Notes under the pieces: generated by a model | Database searches by the model: none | Seen by the model: the letters and a program-made list of their open reading frames with translations, nothing else | What the model was told of the DNA's origin: nothing | Source of the DNA: Halomonas sp. BDJS001 | Lineage (GTDB): Bacteria; Pseudomonadota; Gammaproteobacteria; Pseudomonadales; Halomonadaceae | Direction: 5' to 3' | Length of the DNA: 64,000 nucleotides | Assembly (NCBI RefSeq): GCF_026104355.1 | Contig: NZ_CP110535.1 | Coordinates: forward strand, 4,650,001 to 4,714,000 | Made by a program: the position numbers and the translations under genes | Shown: in pieces, positions 34,858-43,925 of the stretch | Layout: every line of letters begins with the position of its first letter | Position numbering within the stretch: position 1 is the stretch's first letter

Positions 34858-35451
34858 ATGGCACGGAAACCCTTATGGCTAGGCGCCGGGTTAGTCGCGG
34901 TTTTACTCATAGCCAGCGGCATTGGGCTCTATCAGTATGCCTTCGCCCCTCAAGATGGCGAACCCGTAGGAGGCCCGATAGACTTACCCTCTACTCAGGG
35001 TGATTTTTCATTGACCCAGCTGGACGACGATCAAGTCGCGATTGTTTCGTTTGGCTATACCTACTGCCCTGACATTTGCCCCATGACCCAGTCGGTTAAA
35101 CGCCAAGCCCTGGCCCAGCTCTCTGAGCAACAGCGCGAGCGTGTAGTGCCGGTAATGATCACTGTTGACCCCGAACGCGACACGATTGAGCGCATGCAGG
35201 AGTACATGGGTTTTTTCGGCGAGGCGTTTATCGGTGCAGTGGGCAGCCAGGAGCAGCTTGAGGACGTCGCCTCACGCTATGGGGTGATCTGGCGGAAAGT
35301 CGAAGCGCCGGGGTCAGCAATGGACTACACCATTGACCACAGCGCCTCGCTTTTTTTGGTGGATCGCGAGGGCGATATTCTTCAGCGGGTGCTCTACTCA
35401 CCGACCCCGCATGGCCTGGTTTCCGCATTAGAGAGCGAACTAGACGGCTAA
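34858..35451 (+). CDS. SCO1/SenC family copper chaperone
   Basis: 197 residues with an N-terminal membrane anchor and a thioredoxin-like periplasmic domain. The copper-binding CPDIC motif (FGYTYCPDICPMT) and the distal His in TIDHSASLFLVD are present, as needed for delivery of copper to the CuA site of cytochrome c oxidase. ITVDPERDTIERMQEY is typical. It follows the anchored protein by 5 nt. No oxidase genes are in the window. Confidence 0.92.
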   Translation: MARKPLWLGAGLVAVLLIASGIGLYQYAFAPQDGEPVGGPIDLPSTQGDFSLTQLDDDQVAIVSFGYTYCPDICPMTQSVKRQALAQLSEQQRERVVPVMITVDPERDTIERMQEYMGFFGEAFIGAVGSQEQLEDVASRYGVIWRKVEAPGSAMDYTIDHSASLFLVDREGDILQRVLYSPTPHGLVSALESELDG

Positions 35452-35461
35452 GCGGCGCCTC

Positions 35462-36556
35462 TTAATCGGCTTGTTCAGGTGCTGACTGCAAACGATCCAA
35501 CATCGCCATCAGCGCCCCAATTTGGGTACCGTCACGGGTATCGTGCTGGGGGCTTAACTGCCAAGTGCTTTCGGCAAACCCCCACCAGTCCCAGCAGCCC
35601 TGCGGGTTCGCCATACTGCTTTCTGCCTGAGGATAGAGCACGATTTGTTGATGCGCTGCCGCCCAGGCATTTAACCCGGTGTAGCGTATAAACGTATCGC
35701 CGATGGCTTCTGCGTTCATTTGACAACCGTGCAGCGCCAACGTGACCGGGCACTCGCCCGCTTCGCAGCCTTCGGGTATAAACACATAGCCGGTATCCGC
35801 CAGGCCCTTTACCGCAAACTCTGACTGATCAAACGCAACCAATTCACCACCCTGCCCTGCCTCTTGCTCACTAGCGCCCGAGGCTTCTCGTTCGGGATAG
35901 AGCCAATCCAGCATTTCTCCGGCAATATCCTCATCACAGGACAACAAAAAGCTACCGCCTCCCTGGCGACAATCACCCCACTCGTGGGGCCCGGGGGCGG
36001 CTTCACTGGGTAACTGTATCGGCCAGCCATGCCCCGCATTTTCACTGCGCGCAACGCGCAGCTGATCAGGCGAAGCAAGCCACTGCTGCCACTGCTCTGC
36101 AAGCAGGTCGCCAAGCTTTGGCTCAACCACGTCATCCTCTTCGCCGTGCCATAAGTAGGCCCTAAGCTGGCTAAGCGCCTCACTGCTACCTACCTGTTCA
36201 AGCCCAATATAGCGCTGGCGGCGTGCCTCCAGTTCATCCAGCGATGGCATACCTCGACGGGTCATCATGCACTGATTAAGCGCTAGGCTCAGCGACCCCT
36301 GCGCACAGCTCCAAGGCCCCGCCGCCAATACGCCCAAGCCACTAAACCGCTCGGGCCAAGCCACTGCTAGCTGGGCCGCCATATAGCCGCCTGACGATAC
36401 CCCCACTACGCTGGCCTGCTCACTCGCAGCACTTAGGGCGGGCAAATTCTCAGGCTCACTGACCGTTTCGGCCTGCGCTAGCAGCGGCGTGCACAGACCT
36501 AAGCAAACCAGTGTCTGGGTGAGAGAACGCAGGTTCGAAGAGGGGGGTGAGATCAT
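35462..36556 (-). CDS. PHB-depolymerase-family secreted esterase
   Basis: 364 residues with a signal peptide (cut after LLAQA). The lipase box GVSSGGYMAAQLA, then LALHGCQMNAEAIGDTFIRYTGLNAWA and the C-terminal NPQGCWDWWGF are the poly(3-hydroxybutyrate) depolymerase (LpqC/PhaZ) signature. The Ser is the nucleophile; several cysteines suggest disulfides in the periplasm. No substrate-binding domain is attached, so soluble esters or short polymer chains are likely substrates. Downstream of the FKBP gene by 3 nt, it is probably in an operon with it. Confidence 0.82.
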   Translation of the reverse strand: MISPPSSNLRSLTQTLVCLGLCTPLLAQAETVSEPENLPALSAASEQASVVGVSSGGYMAAQLAVAWPERFSGLGVLAAGPWSCAQGSLSLALNQCMMTRRGMPSLDELEARRQRYIGLEQVGSSEALSQLRAYLWHGEEDDVVEPKLGDLLAEQWQQWLASPDQLRVARSENAGHGWPIQLPSEAAPGPHEWGDCRQGGGSFLLSCDEDIAGEMLDWLYPEREASGASEQEAGQGGELVAFDQSEFAVKGLADTGYVFIPEGCEAGECPVTLALHGCQMNAEAIGDTFIRYTGLNAWAAAHQQIVLYPQAESSMANPQGCWDWWGFAESTWQLSPQHDTRDGTQIGALMAMLDRLQSAPEQAD

Positions 36557-36559
36557 CGC

Positions 36560-37240
36560 TTATTCGACGCCCAACAGTTCAACGCGGAAGGTCAGCACTT
36601 CGTTAGGCCCAATCGGCCCTTGACCATTCTCGCCGTAAGCAAGATCCGCTGGAATATACAGCATCCAGCTATCACCAACGCTCATCATCTGTAGTGCTTC
36701 CTGCCAACCTTCGATCACTTGGTTGGTTTGGAAGCTGACGGATTCGCCACGCTCAAATGAGCTATCGAAAACGGTGCCATCCAGCAGCATACCCTCGTAG
36801 TTCACTTCGACGGTGTCTTCAGGGCCAGGCGTGGCGCCGTCGCCCGTTTCAAGCACTTCATACTGGAGGCCTGAGTCAGTGACAGACACTTCGTCGCGCT
36901 CAGCGTTTTCAGCCAGGAAGGCTTCACCCTCCTCGAGATTCATCTGCGCAATCTCTTCAGCTTCTGCTTCACGCGCCTGCATTGACTGTTCCTGGAAGGC
37001 CATCAACGCTTCGGTCATCTCTTCTTCACTGAGCGCCAAGTCGTTGCCTTCAAAGACGTCGCTCATACCCTCGTGAAATGCATCCAAGTCGAGATCTTCG
37101 ATATCCGCCTGCATGCTTTCACCCAGAGTGACACCCAGGCTGTAAGCCAAGCGCTGTTCATCGGTTTCGGGCGCTGCCGCGGCAAAAGGGGCAACCAAAA
37201 GCAAACCTGTCAGAGCCGTAGTAGAGAGCAGTTGTTTCAT
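36560..37240 (-). CDS. FKBP-type peptidyl-prolyl isomerase (FkpA/Mip-like)
   Basis: 226 residues: signal peptide (cut after FAAAA), an acidic helical dimerisation domain (about 25-115), then the FKBP domain (about 125-226) with VEVNYEGMLLDGTVFDSSFERG, VIEGWQEALQMMSVG and YIPADLAYGENG. It is a periplasmic folding chaperone. The acidic composition is usual for halophile exported proteins. It is followed 3 nt later by the esterase gene. Confidence 0.93.
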   Translation of the reverse strand: MKQLLSTTALTGLLLVAPFAAAAPETDEQRLAYSLGVTLGESMQADIEDLDLDAFHEGMSDVFEGNDLALSEEEMTEALMAFQEQSMQAREAEAEEIAQMNLEEGEAFLAENAERDEVSVTDSGLQYEVLETGDGATPGPEDTVEVNYEGMLLDGTVFDSSFERGESVSFQTNQVIEGWQEALQMMSVGDSWMLYIPADLAYGENGQGPIGPNEVLTFRVELLGVE

Positions 37241-37295
37241 GAAAGATCCTTTTTATAGCGGCGCCGAACGCCAATCAGTGTTACGCAAAGACTAA

Positions 37296-37334
37296 CACCC
37301 ACCGCCCCGAGCTGCATCTTCGGGGTGGTGGGTG
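37296..37334 (-). terminator. Strong hairpin after the tea operon
   Basis: CACCCACC-GCCCCGA paired with TCGGGG-TGGTGGGTG across an 8-9 nt loop, following the universal stress gene on the minus strand. Only a short T-containing segment follows, so this is a probable terminator of teaABCD. Confidence 0.6.
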
Positions 37335-37372
37335 CCAATAAGACCACAAAACGAGAGAGAGGTTTAGCGGAT

Positions 37373-37816
37373 TTAGACGACCAGCGTGGGGCAGTGCGCC
37401 GCTCCCGCCACTCGTTGAGAAACGCTGCCCAACAGCGGGTTCTTCTCGCCATTGGTGCCCTGAGCGCCAATCACAATCAGGTCGCACTCCCGCTTACGGG
37501 CAAAACGCACAATAATGCGCGAGGGCCGCCCCCCCTTTACAAAAGCACGCACACGGGTACTGTCTGCACCCAGTTCAATAGCATGGGATTTCGCATGCAC
37601 AGCGATCTCGGTGGCGTACTCTTTTAACGCGTCGTCAGGAATATCCAACTGGTTAGGCCGCACCATAGAGAGCGAGGCTTCCAGCAGGCTGTGATGCTTA
37701 AACACGCACAGCAGATAGAGCTCAGCGCCGGTTAGCATTTGCAAACCCACCGCTTTTTCCAGCGCTCTCAAGGCGCCTTTAGAACCATCCACCGGGACTA
37801 AAATGCGATTAAACAT
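37373..37816 (-). CDS. teaD: Universal stress protein TeaD
   Basis: 147 residues with the UspA fold: ILVPVDGSKGALRALEKA at the N terminus and the ATP-binding GAQGTNGEKNPLLGSVSQRV loop at the C terminus. The fourth gene of the tea locus; in Halomonas elongata TeaD binds ATP and limits ectoine uptake by TeaABC. Identity rests on the order TeaA-TeaB-TeaC-Usp. It follows TeaC by 21 nt. The strong hairpin after it ends the operon. Confidence 0.9.
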   Translation of the reverse strand: MFNRILVPVDGSKGALRALEKAVGLQMLTGAELYLLCVFKHHSLLEASLSMVRPNQLDIPDDALKEYATEIAVHAKSHAIELGADSTRVRAFVKGGRPSRIIVRFARKRECDLIVIGAQGTNGEKNPLLGSVSQRVAGAAHCPTLVV

Positions 37817-37837
37817 TCGCGTACTCCTTGTGGCTGT

Positions 37838-39121
37838 TTAGCGGAAGGCAACATCGCGCAGGAACAGCGCAATTTGCGGGAACATGATCAGCAGAGCGGC
37901 GGCTAAAATCAGCATGAAAATAAACGGCGGCGTGCCTTTGATCACATCCCAGTAGGGGCGCTTGAAAATTGCAATCGCGGTAAAGATATCGCACCCAAAT
38001 GGGGGCGTTGCCGAACCGATCGCCACCTGTAGGGTAATCAGAATACCCACCAGCACAGGATCCAGACCCGTCGCCGCAATGGCAGGCGCGAAAATGGGCG
38101 TCAGCACCAGAATAACCACAATCGGGTCAACAAACATACAGGCCACAAAGAAGGAGATGCAGATGGCGATCAATACGCCTGTTGGGCCTGCATCATTGAC
38201 CCCCACAGCCTCCAGGATCATTTGTGGGATCTGGGCAAACGAAATGATCCACGAGAAGCCGTTACCGACTGCGACCAGGATAAATACCACGGCGGTAATC
38301 AGGCCGGTAGACTTGGCGATGGCATAGATGTCGTTCATCTTAAGCGAGCGGAAGACCACAAACTCAAGCAATATGGCATACAGCACACAGGCCGCAGCGG
38401 CTTCCGTTGGGCTGAAGATACCGCCGTAAATACCACCGACAATAATGACCGGAAAGCCAAGTGGCCAAAGAGCCTGCTGAACCGCTACCGCCCGCTCTCT
38501 CCAGCTCGATTTTGCTTCCGTAGGCACATCTTTAACGATGGCGTAAATAATGCAGTAAATCGAGAACATACACAGGATCATTAACCCTGGGCCAATACCG
38601 GCAATAAACAGTTCGCCGATGGAAGTACCCGAAATAACCCCATAAATGATCATGCCGATACTGGGGGGAATCAAAAACGCGATATCACTGGCATTGATAA
38701 TCAGCGCCAGCGTGAAAGAGTCTGAGTAGCCCGCTTTAAGCATTTTCGGACGCAGCGGTGAGCCAACGGCCACCACGGTCGCCTGGGTAGAACCGGATAC
38801 AGCACCGAACAGCGTGCACGAAGCCGCCGTGCTTACCGCCAAGCCGCCTTTAATATGACCAATAAACGCCATGACCATATCAATCAAACGGTTAGCGGAT
38901 TGCCCGCGGGTCATAATATCGGCAGCAAGGATAAACATGGGCACAGCAATTAACGAGGCTGGTCGTATACCCGCCATCATCTGCTGGATCAGCGTATCCA
39001 TCTGGCCGAAGCCGTTAAACATCATATAGAAGCCAATTACCGCAGCGGTAATCAGCGGAATCATCATTGGAAAGCCCAGCAGCAGCAGGGCAATCATGGT
39101 AGTGACCATTATTGTCGTCAT
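37838..39121 (-). CDS. teaC: TRAP transporter large permease TeaC
   Basis: 427 residues, DctM family with about 12 spans, starting MTTIMVTTMIALLLLGFPMMIPLITAA. VPMFILAADIMTRG, SGSTQATVVAVGSPLRP and IPPSIGMIIYGVISGTSIGELFIAG are the family motifs. It carries sodium-coupled ectoine and hydroxyectoine across the inner membrane with TeaB. Its assignment follows from the neighbouring TeaA and TeaD genes. Confidence 0.93.
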   Translation of the reverse strand: MTTIMVTTMIALLLLGFPMMIPLITAAVIGFYMMFNGFGQMDTLIQQMMAGIRPASLIAVPMFILAADIMTRGQSANRLIDMVMAFIGHIKGGLAVSTAASCTLFGAVSGSTQATVVAVGSPLRPKMLKAGYSDSFTLALIINASDIAFLIPPSIGMIIYGVISGTSIGELFIAGIGPGLMILCMFSIYCIIYAIVKDVPTEAKSSWRERAVAVQQALWPLGFPVIIVGGIYGGIFSPTEAAAACVLYAILLEFVVFRSLKMNDIYAIAKSTGLITAVVFILVAVGNGFSWIISFAQIPQMILEAVGVNDAGPTGVLIAICISFFVACMFVDPIVVILVLTPIFAPAIAATGLDPVLVGILITLQVAIGSATPPFGCDIFTAIAIFKRPYWDVIKGTPPFIFMLILAAALLIMFPQIALFLRDVAFR

Positions 39122-39151
39122 AGCTGTCCCCCTAGGGTGCAGTGCCCCGCA

Positions 39152-39730
39152 TTAGACTTCTGTTTCGGTGTCTTTATAGCCATCCACCACGCCCGTCGAA
39201 AGATAGACATCGTGGGATGTAACGTTTTTAACGGCAGTCAGCAGGTATTGAATACCGGTGATTAAAAAACCCATCGGCACCCATAGGTAAATGATCCACA
39301 CCGGTAAGCCCAGGGAGGGCAGCACGCGGCCTTTGCTTTGCAGATCAAGGATATAAACAATCGAATAGTAGAGGAGGAAAAACATCACCAGCGAGGTGAA
39401 CAGCGCAATAAAAATCATCAGTACTTTGCGGCCGCCTACCGGTAACGCATCATAAATAGCCGACATACGTATATGGCGGCCATGGCGCGCGGCATAGCCT
39501 ATCCCCGCGAAGGTAATCATGATGATTAAAATGCGGTTTAGCTCACCCGAAAACATAATACTGTTGCCAAATACAAAGCGGGCAACTACGTTGGTGACCG
39601 TATTCAGCGCCATTAGCAAAACACCCATCGCGAGTATCACGGCTTCTATTTTGCTAATTGCAGTGTCGATCACGCCCAGTATCCCCGGCAAACCGGAGCG
39701 GTAACTCTTTTCCATCTCATCATCGGTCAT
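39152..39730 (-). CDS. teaB: TRAP transporter small permease TeaB
   Basis: 192 residues, DctQ family with four spans; NVVARFVFGNSIMFSGELNRIL and YAARHGRHIRM are typical. The start MTDDEMEKSY is selected because AAAGGAG lies 8 nt upstream. It lies between the TeaA terminator/palindrome region and teaC. Confidence 0.9.
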   Translation of the reverse strand: MTDDEMEKSYRSGLPGILGVIDTAISKIEAVILAMGVLLMALNTVTNVVARFVFGNSIMFSGELNRILIIMITFAGIGYAARHGRHIRMSAIYDALPVGGRKVLMIFIALFTSLVMFFLLYYSIVYILDLQSKGRVLPSLGLPVWIIYLWVPMGFLITGIQYLLTAVKNVTSHDVYLSTGVVDGYKDTETEV

Positions 39731-39896
39731 GGCCGGACTCCTTTTGAACGGCGCTAACGGCATCAGTTAAGTGCCGTCGGCACAATAAACACAGCGTTAT
39801 TCCAGTGTTATCTAGTCCACACCCACTTCGTGCCACTGTCGAAGCGTTAATTCTAGCGTAACGGCATGCAGCCGCCGGTGATTCAACGCTTGATGT

Positions 39897-39915
39897 ACGT
39901 AACCGACGGTTACGT
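39897..39915. promoter_or_regulatory. 19-bp palindrome between teaA and teaB
   Basis: ACGTAACCG, one base, CGGTTACGT: perfect symmetry, 167 bp before the teaB start and just downstream of the teaA terminator. Possible operator for a separate teaBCD promoter, or a processing hairpin. Confidence 0.4.
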
Positions 39916-39953
39916 TGTTAAAACAGCCCGCCTGGCTTACGCCTTACTGCGCA

Positions 39954-39983
39954 AAACAAAAAGGGGCAGCCTGTGCTGCCCCT
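39954..39983 (-). terminator. Intrinsic terminator directly after teaA
   Basis: On the minus strand: AGGGGCAGC, 4-nt loop, GCTGCCCCT, followed by TTTTTGTTTT. It lies 39 nt after the teaA stop, so teaA alone can be terminated, giving more binding protein than permease. Confidence 0.8.
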
Positions 39984-40021
39984 TGATCATCACCCGTACG
40001 CCAGTGTGGCTAAAAGGGTGC

Positions 40022-41068
40022 TTACTCGTTAGTCACGGCTTCAAGGTCAGCTTTAAACTGCTCAAGTAGCTCCTGACCTTTCTCACCGGTCATTTCCAGG
40101 AAGGCTTCTTCAACCTGCGGGGCACGATCACGGAAGGCTTGAATTTGCTCTTCATCGAGACGTGTCACCGTCACTTCATCAGACGCGGCCTGAATCTTCT
40201 CTAGCGACTCGTCAGCCAAGCCTTTGATATGCTCAATGGTGTGGTCATAGGCGGCTTGCGAGGCTTCCTGCACTAGCTCCTGATCTTCTTCAGACAGCCC
40301 TTCGTAGAAGTCCTGGTTGGCCATCATGGCGGTGGTGAACCAACCGTGGCCAGTAAACGTCAGGTGAGGAGAGACCTCATACAGGCCGCCCGACTCAATC
40401 CAGAAGATCGGGTTCTCTTGACCATCGATGATGCCCGTTTGCAGACCACCATACACTTCGCCCCACGGCAGCGGCGTCGGCGTTGCGCCAAAGGCGTCGT
40501 AAGTTTCCGACAACAGTGGATTGGTCATGGTACGAATTTTCTTATTATTCATATCTTCCGGCGAGCTGATCGGCTCGTCGGTGGTCACGACCATTTCGCC
40601 TTCCGGGTACATCTTCAAAAGCTCTAGGCCTTGCTCGGCATAAAGCTCAGGAAACATCTCGTTGATCGCCTGACTCTCGTCGAAGAACGTCAGTACAGTC
40701 TCTTCGTCGGTAGGTAGCAGATAAGGAATGAAGAAGATTTGCGCTTCAGGGATCAGGGCACCAGTAAAGCCAGGCGACTGGTTGACGAACTGTAGAATGC
40801 CGTTCTGGGTCTGCTCCATAATGTCGTCAGACTCGCCCAGTTCACCGAAGCGGTAAACTTGTACGGTGTGGTCTGAGTTCTCTTCAATATACTCTTTAAA
40901 AGCATAGGCAAAGACGTCTTGAACGTCGCCTTCATACTCCTCGTGAGCATAGCGCCAGTTATCTGCTTGAGCAGCGGCACTGAGGCTAAACAGCAGTGCA
41001 CCCACACTGGCCGTTGTCATTAATTTAGAGGTTACAGAACGAGTAGAAACGGATTTGCTTGCCTTCAT
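40022..41068 (-). CDS. teaA: Ectoine-binding TRAP substrate protein TeaA
   Basis: 348 residues with a signal peptide ending SAAAQA before DNWRYAHEEYEGDVQDVFA. This and the segments VQVYRFGELGESDDIMEQTQ, NQSPGFTGALIPEAQIFFIPYL and GGLQTGIIDGQENPIFWIESGGLYEVSP match Halomonas elongata TeaA from memory, the ectoine-specific TRAP binding protein. The start MKASKSV follows AAGGGG; a longer frame upstream is not used. A 37-bp inverted repeat lies 61 bp before the ATG. High acidity fits a periplasmic halophile protein. Confidence 0.94.
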   Translation of the reverse strand: MKASKSVSTRSVTSKLMTTASVGALLFSLSAAAQADNWRYAHEEYEGDVQDVFAYAFKEYIEENSDHTVQVYRFGELGESDDIMEQTQNGILQFVNQSPGFTGALIPEAQIFFIPYLLPTDEETVLTFFDESQAINEMFPELYAEQGLELLKMYPEGEMVVTTDEPISSPEDMNNKKIRTMTNPLLSETYDAFGATPTPLPWGEVYGGLQTGIIDGQENPIFWIESGGLYEVSPHLTFTGHGWFTTAMMANQDFYEGLSEEDQELVQEASQAAYDHTIEHIKGLADESLEKIQAASDEVTVTRLDEEQIQAFRDRAPQVEEAFLEMTGEKGQELLEQFKADLEAVTNE

Positions 41069-41129
41069 GCGGTGTTCCCCTTGCAGTGGTAAGCGCGCTG
41101 TACGAATGCGCAAAAACCTAGTTTTGAGA

Positions 41130-41166
41130 ACCCTACTGTTAAAATTCAATGTTTTAACAGTAGGGT
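41130..41166. promoter_or_regulatory. 37-bp perfect hairpin/operator upstream of teaA
   Basis: ACCCTACTGTTAAAA, 7-nt loop, TTTTAACAGTAGGGT: 15-bp perfect arms. It lies about 60 bp upstream of teaA. It may be an operator, an osmosensitive RNA hairpin in the leader, or a terminator of transcription entering from upstream. Confidence 0.6.
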
Positions 41167-41316
41167 CAGTATCGCATGTCTCAACGCAACACTTTGTTCG
41201 CCAACCGGGGTTTATTAACCCGTATCCCGGTGCTCACTAACTGGCAGTCATGCAATCCATACTGCCTGCTAGCGGGCGAAAAACGCTAGGTATTTCAAAA
41301 ACAGCTTAAATTCAGG

Positions 41317-41892
41317 CTAGCGCGCTCCTTGGTAAGGGTCAAGCTGGCAAGTAAGCGTTTGTAGCGACTTAAGCCACGTAGGTGGCTGTTTTAAGCGATC
41401 CTCGGAGAGACCTGCATGCGGGCTAATAACAAGCTGCTTTCGTAGCCATTTAGACGCATCTGACGTCTTTTCGGCAACGTTTGCGACACGTTCTTCATTG
41501 TCGGGGGCTTCCAAAGCCCACATTTGCCAACGTTGAAGGTTCTCACGCTCAGCCATTAATTCTGCCTGTTTGATGGTTGAGCGCAGCGCTTTCACCGACT
41601 CACTCGTCGCCGCCACGGCTTTTAGGTCGCGGCGTAATCCACGCAAAACCGCCGTCACACTGCACTGCCACAAGCGGCGCTGCTCACGCTCATGTTTCAG
41701 TGCAGCGGGGATGGCTTCTAAGCCGAACGAATAGAGCCAGCAGTGAAACAGCACCTCGCAAACGTCCAGCTCAGCATCATCTTGAAGCGTCAGGCAGGCG
41801 GCCTCAACGCCGGGCTTGGCATATAGCGTCAGTGCAAAATCCCATAAGGGTGTCTGCTGTAAGCGCTGCAATCGGGTAGAATCAAGCGTCAT
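41317..41892 (-). CDS. TIGR02444 family protein
   Basis: About 191 residues. TPLWDFALTLYAKPGVEAACLTLQDDAELDVCEVLFHCWLYS is the TIGR02444 core, a family of unknown function in gammaproteobacteria. The C-terminal half is helical and charged. The start is uncertain: ATG at 41892 or 41904 are both possible, with no clear ribosome site. The gene is divergent from the ABC-F gene, with start codons within about 50 bp. Confidence 0.85.
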   Translation of the reverse strand: MTLDSTRLQRLQQTPLWDFALTLYAKPGVEAACLTLQDDAELDVCEVLFHCWLYSFGLEAIPAALKHEREQRRLWQCSVTAVLRGLRRDLKAVAATSESVKALRSTIKQAELMAERENLQRWQMWALEAPDNEERVANVAEKTSDASKWLRKQLVISPHAGLSEDRLKQPPTWLKSLQTLTCQLDPYQGAR

Positions 41893-41933
41893 AGCATCTC
41901 GCATCAAATGACCCACTTTCTTCGGGAGAAGGC

Positions 41934-43910
41934 ATGATCGCACTGCGCCAAGTCGCCCTGCAACGCGGCACGCAAACGCTACTCGACAACGCGGACGTCA
42001 CCCTGAACAACGGGGTGAAGGCCGGCATTATCGGGGCAAACGGCGCCGGTAAATCGAGCCTGTTCAAACTGCTGCTCGGCGAGCTTGCGCCTGACCAGGG
42101 CGACGTCGAGATGAGCGGTGGCCAGCGCATTGCGCACATGGCCCAGGAAGTGGACGCCCTTGACCGCCCGATTATCGAGTATGTACTCGATGGCGACTTG
42201 GCGCTACGCCAGGCAGAGGCTGACTTACTTGCCGCCCGTGAGGCCGGGGAGGCGCATCGCGAAGCTGAACTGCACGGTTTGATTGAAACCCTGGATGGCT
42301 ACCGCGCGGAGTCACGCGCAGCGCAACTGCTGGTGGGGCTGGGCTTTGTCCAGGCGGATCTCTCACGCCCGCTCTCGGCATTTTCCGGCGGCTGGCGGAT
42401 GCGGGTAAACCTTGCCCGTACGCTATTTATGCCTTCCGACCTTCTGCTGCTGGATGAGCCCACCAACCACCTGGATCTGGATGCCCTGCTGTGGCTGGAA
42501 CAGTGGTTGACCCGCTACCCCGGCACCCTGCTGCTGATCTCACACGACCGCGACTTTTTGGATGCGGTGTGCGACCACATCGTGCATATGCATCACCAAA
42601 CTCTGGAACTCTACCGCGGCAATTACTCTCAGTTTGAACGCACCCGCGCCGAAAAGCTCGCCCTGCAGCAGGCTGAAGCCGCCAAACAGCAGGCTCGCCG
42701 AGAGGAAATCGAGCGCTTTATCGCCCGCTTCAAAGCCAAGGCGACCAAGGCGAAGCAGGCGCAAAGTCGGGTAAAAATGCTCGAACGTATGGAAGATATC
42801 GCCATCGCTCACGTGGACTCCCCCTTCCATTTCACACTGCCCGCCGCCGATAAAACGTCCCACCCGCTGCTGGTGCTGGATCAGGCCCAGCTAGGCTATC
42901 GCGGTAAAAAGGGCGACGGAAGTGACGACAACATCCAGTTGGACAAGGTCAACGTTACCCTGCTGCCCGGCAGCCGAATCGGCCTTCTGGGCCCCAACGG
43001 GGCGGGGAAATCGACGCTGATTAAGTCGCTTACCGGGGAGCTGGAACTGCTTAATGGCAAGCGGATACCCGGCGAGCATTTGGCGATAGGGTACTTCGCT
43101 CAGCATCAGCTTGAGGGGCTGGATGTCACCTCGACCCCCTTTGTTCATGTCCAGCGCCTTTCGCCCACCGCCAGTGATCAGGATATCCGCAACTTCCTGG
43201 GCGGTTTTGGTTTTAAGGGCGATGACGCCTTCGGCACCGTCGCCAACTACTCCGGGGGTGAGAAAGCCCGCTTGGCGCTGGCACTCGTCGCCTGGCAGAA
43301 ACCCAACCTGCTGCTACTCGATGAACCTACCAACCACCTGGATTTAGAGATGCGCGAGGCGCTGACCCAGGCGCTTGCCAGCTTCGAAGGCACGGTGATT
43401 CTGGTTTCCCACGACCGTCACCTGCTGCGCGCCACGGTCGATGAGTTTTGGAAGGTGGCGGATAACCGCGTCGAGCCCTTCGATGGCGATTTGGAAGACT
43501 ACCGGGTTTGGCTCAAAGCGCGCCTGGAAGAGAGTCGCCGGGATTCCCGGGGCGAAAAAGCCGAGCGTCAAAGCCAGCAACCCAGCGGCGACAGCCGTGA
43601 AGCGCGCAAAGCGTCACGCAAAGCGGCCGCCGAGCTGCGCGAAAAGCTACGCCCGCTGAAAAAGCAGCGCGATCAGGCAGAAAAAGCCATGGAAAAGGCC
43701 CAGCAGGAACTTGATCAGGTAGAGCAAGTACTGGCTGATCCTGAGCTTTACACCGACAGCGCCCGCAAAGCCGAACTCACCAAGACGCTTAGCCAGCAAG
43801 CAGAGATTAAAGCGCGTTTAGACGAGTCAGAACGGCAGTGGCTTAGCGCCGAAGAGGCGTTGGAGGCAATGGAAGCAGAACTGCTCGCCAGCGAGGAAGC
43901 TGCCAGCTAG
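41934..43910 (+). CDS. ABC-F family ATPase, YheS-like
   Basis: 658 residues with two ATP-binding cassettes: Walker A GANGAGKSS and GPNGAGKST, signatures FSGGWRMR and YSGGEKAR, and Walker B LLLLDEPTNHLDLD twice. The cytoplasmic protein has no membrane part. A charged coiled-coil C-terminal tail (about 540-645) is typical of YheS/Uup-type ribosome-associated factors. Known relatives rescue or protect ribosomes; the specific role is unclear. GGGAGAAGG precedes the ATG. Confidence 0.92.
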   Translation: MIALRQVALQRGTQTLLDNADVTLNNGVKAGIIGANGAGKSSLFKLLLGELAPDQGDVEMSGGQRIAHMAQEVDALDRPIIEYVLDGDLALRQAEADLLAAREAGEAHREAELHGLIETLDGYRAESRAAQLLVGLGFVQADLSRPLSAFSGGWRMRVNLARTLFMPSDLLLLDEPTNHLDLDALLWLEQWLTRYPGTLLLISHDRDFLDAVCDHIVHMHHQTLELYRGNYSQFERTRAEKLALQQAEAAKQQARREEIERFIARFKAKATKAKQAQSRVKMLERMEDIAIAHVDSPFHFTLPAADKTSHPLLVLDQAQLGYRGKKGDGSDDNIQLDKVNVTLLPGSRIGLLGPNGAGKSTLIKSLTGELELLNGKRIPGEHLAIGYFAQHQLEGLDVTSTPFVHVQRLSPTASDQDIRNFLGGFGFKGDDAFGTVANYSGGEKARLALALVAWQKPNLLLLDEPTNHLDLEMREALTQALASFEGTVILVSHDRHLLRATVDEFWKVADNRVEPFDGDLEDYRVWLKARLEESRRDSRGEKAERQSQQPSGDSREARKASRKAAAELREKLRPLKKQRDQAEKAMEKAQQELDQVEQVLADPELYTDSARKAELTKTLSQQAEIKARLDESERQWLSAEEALEAMEAELLASEEAAS

Positions 43911-43925
43911 TACTCAAACACCGAT

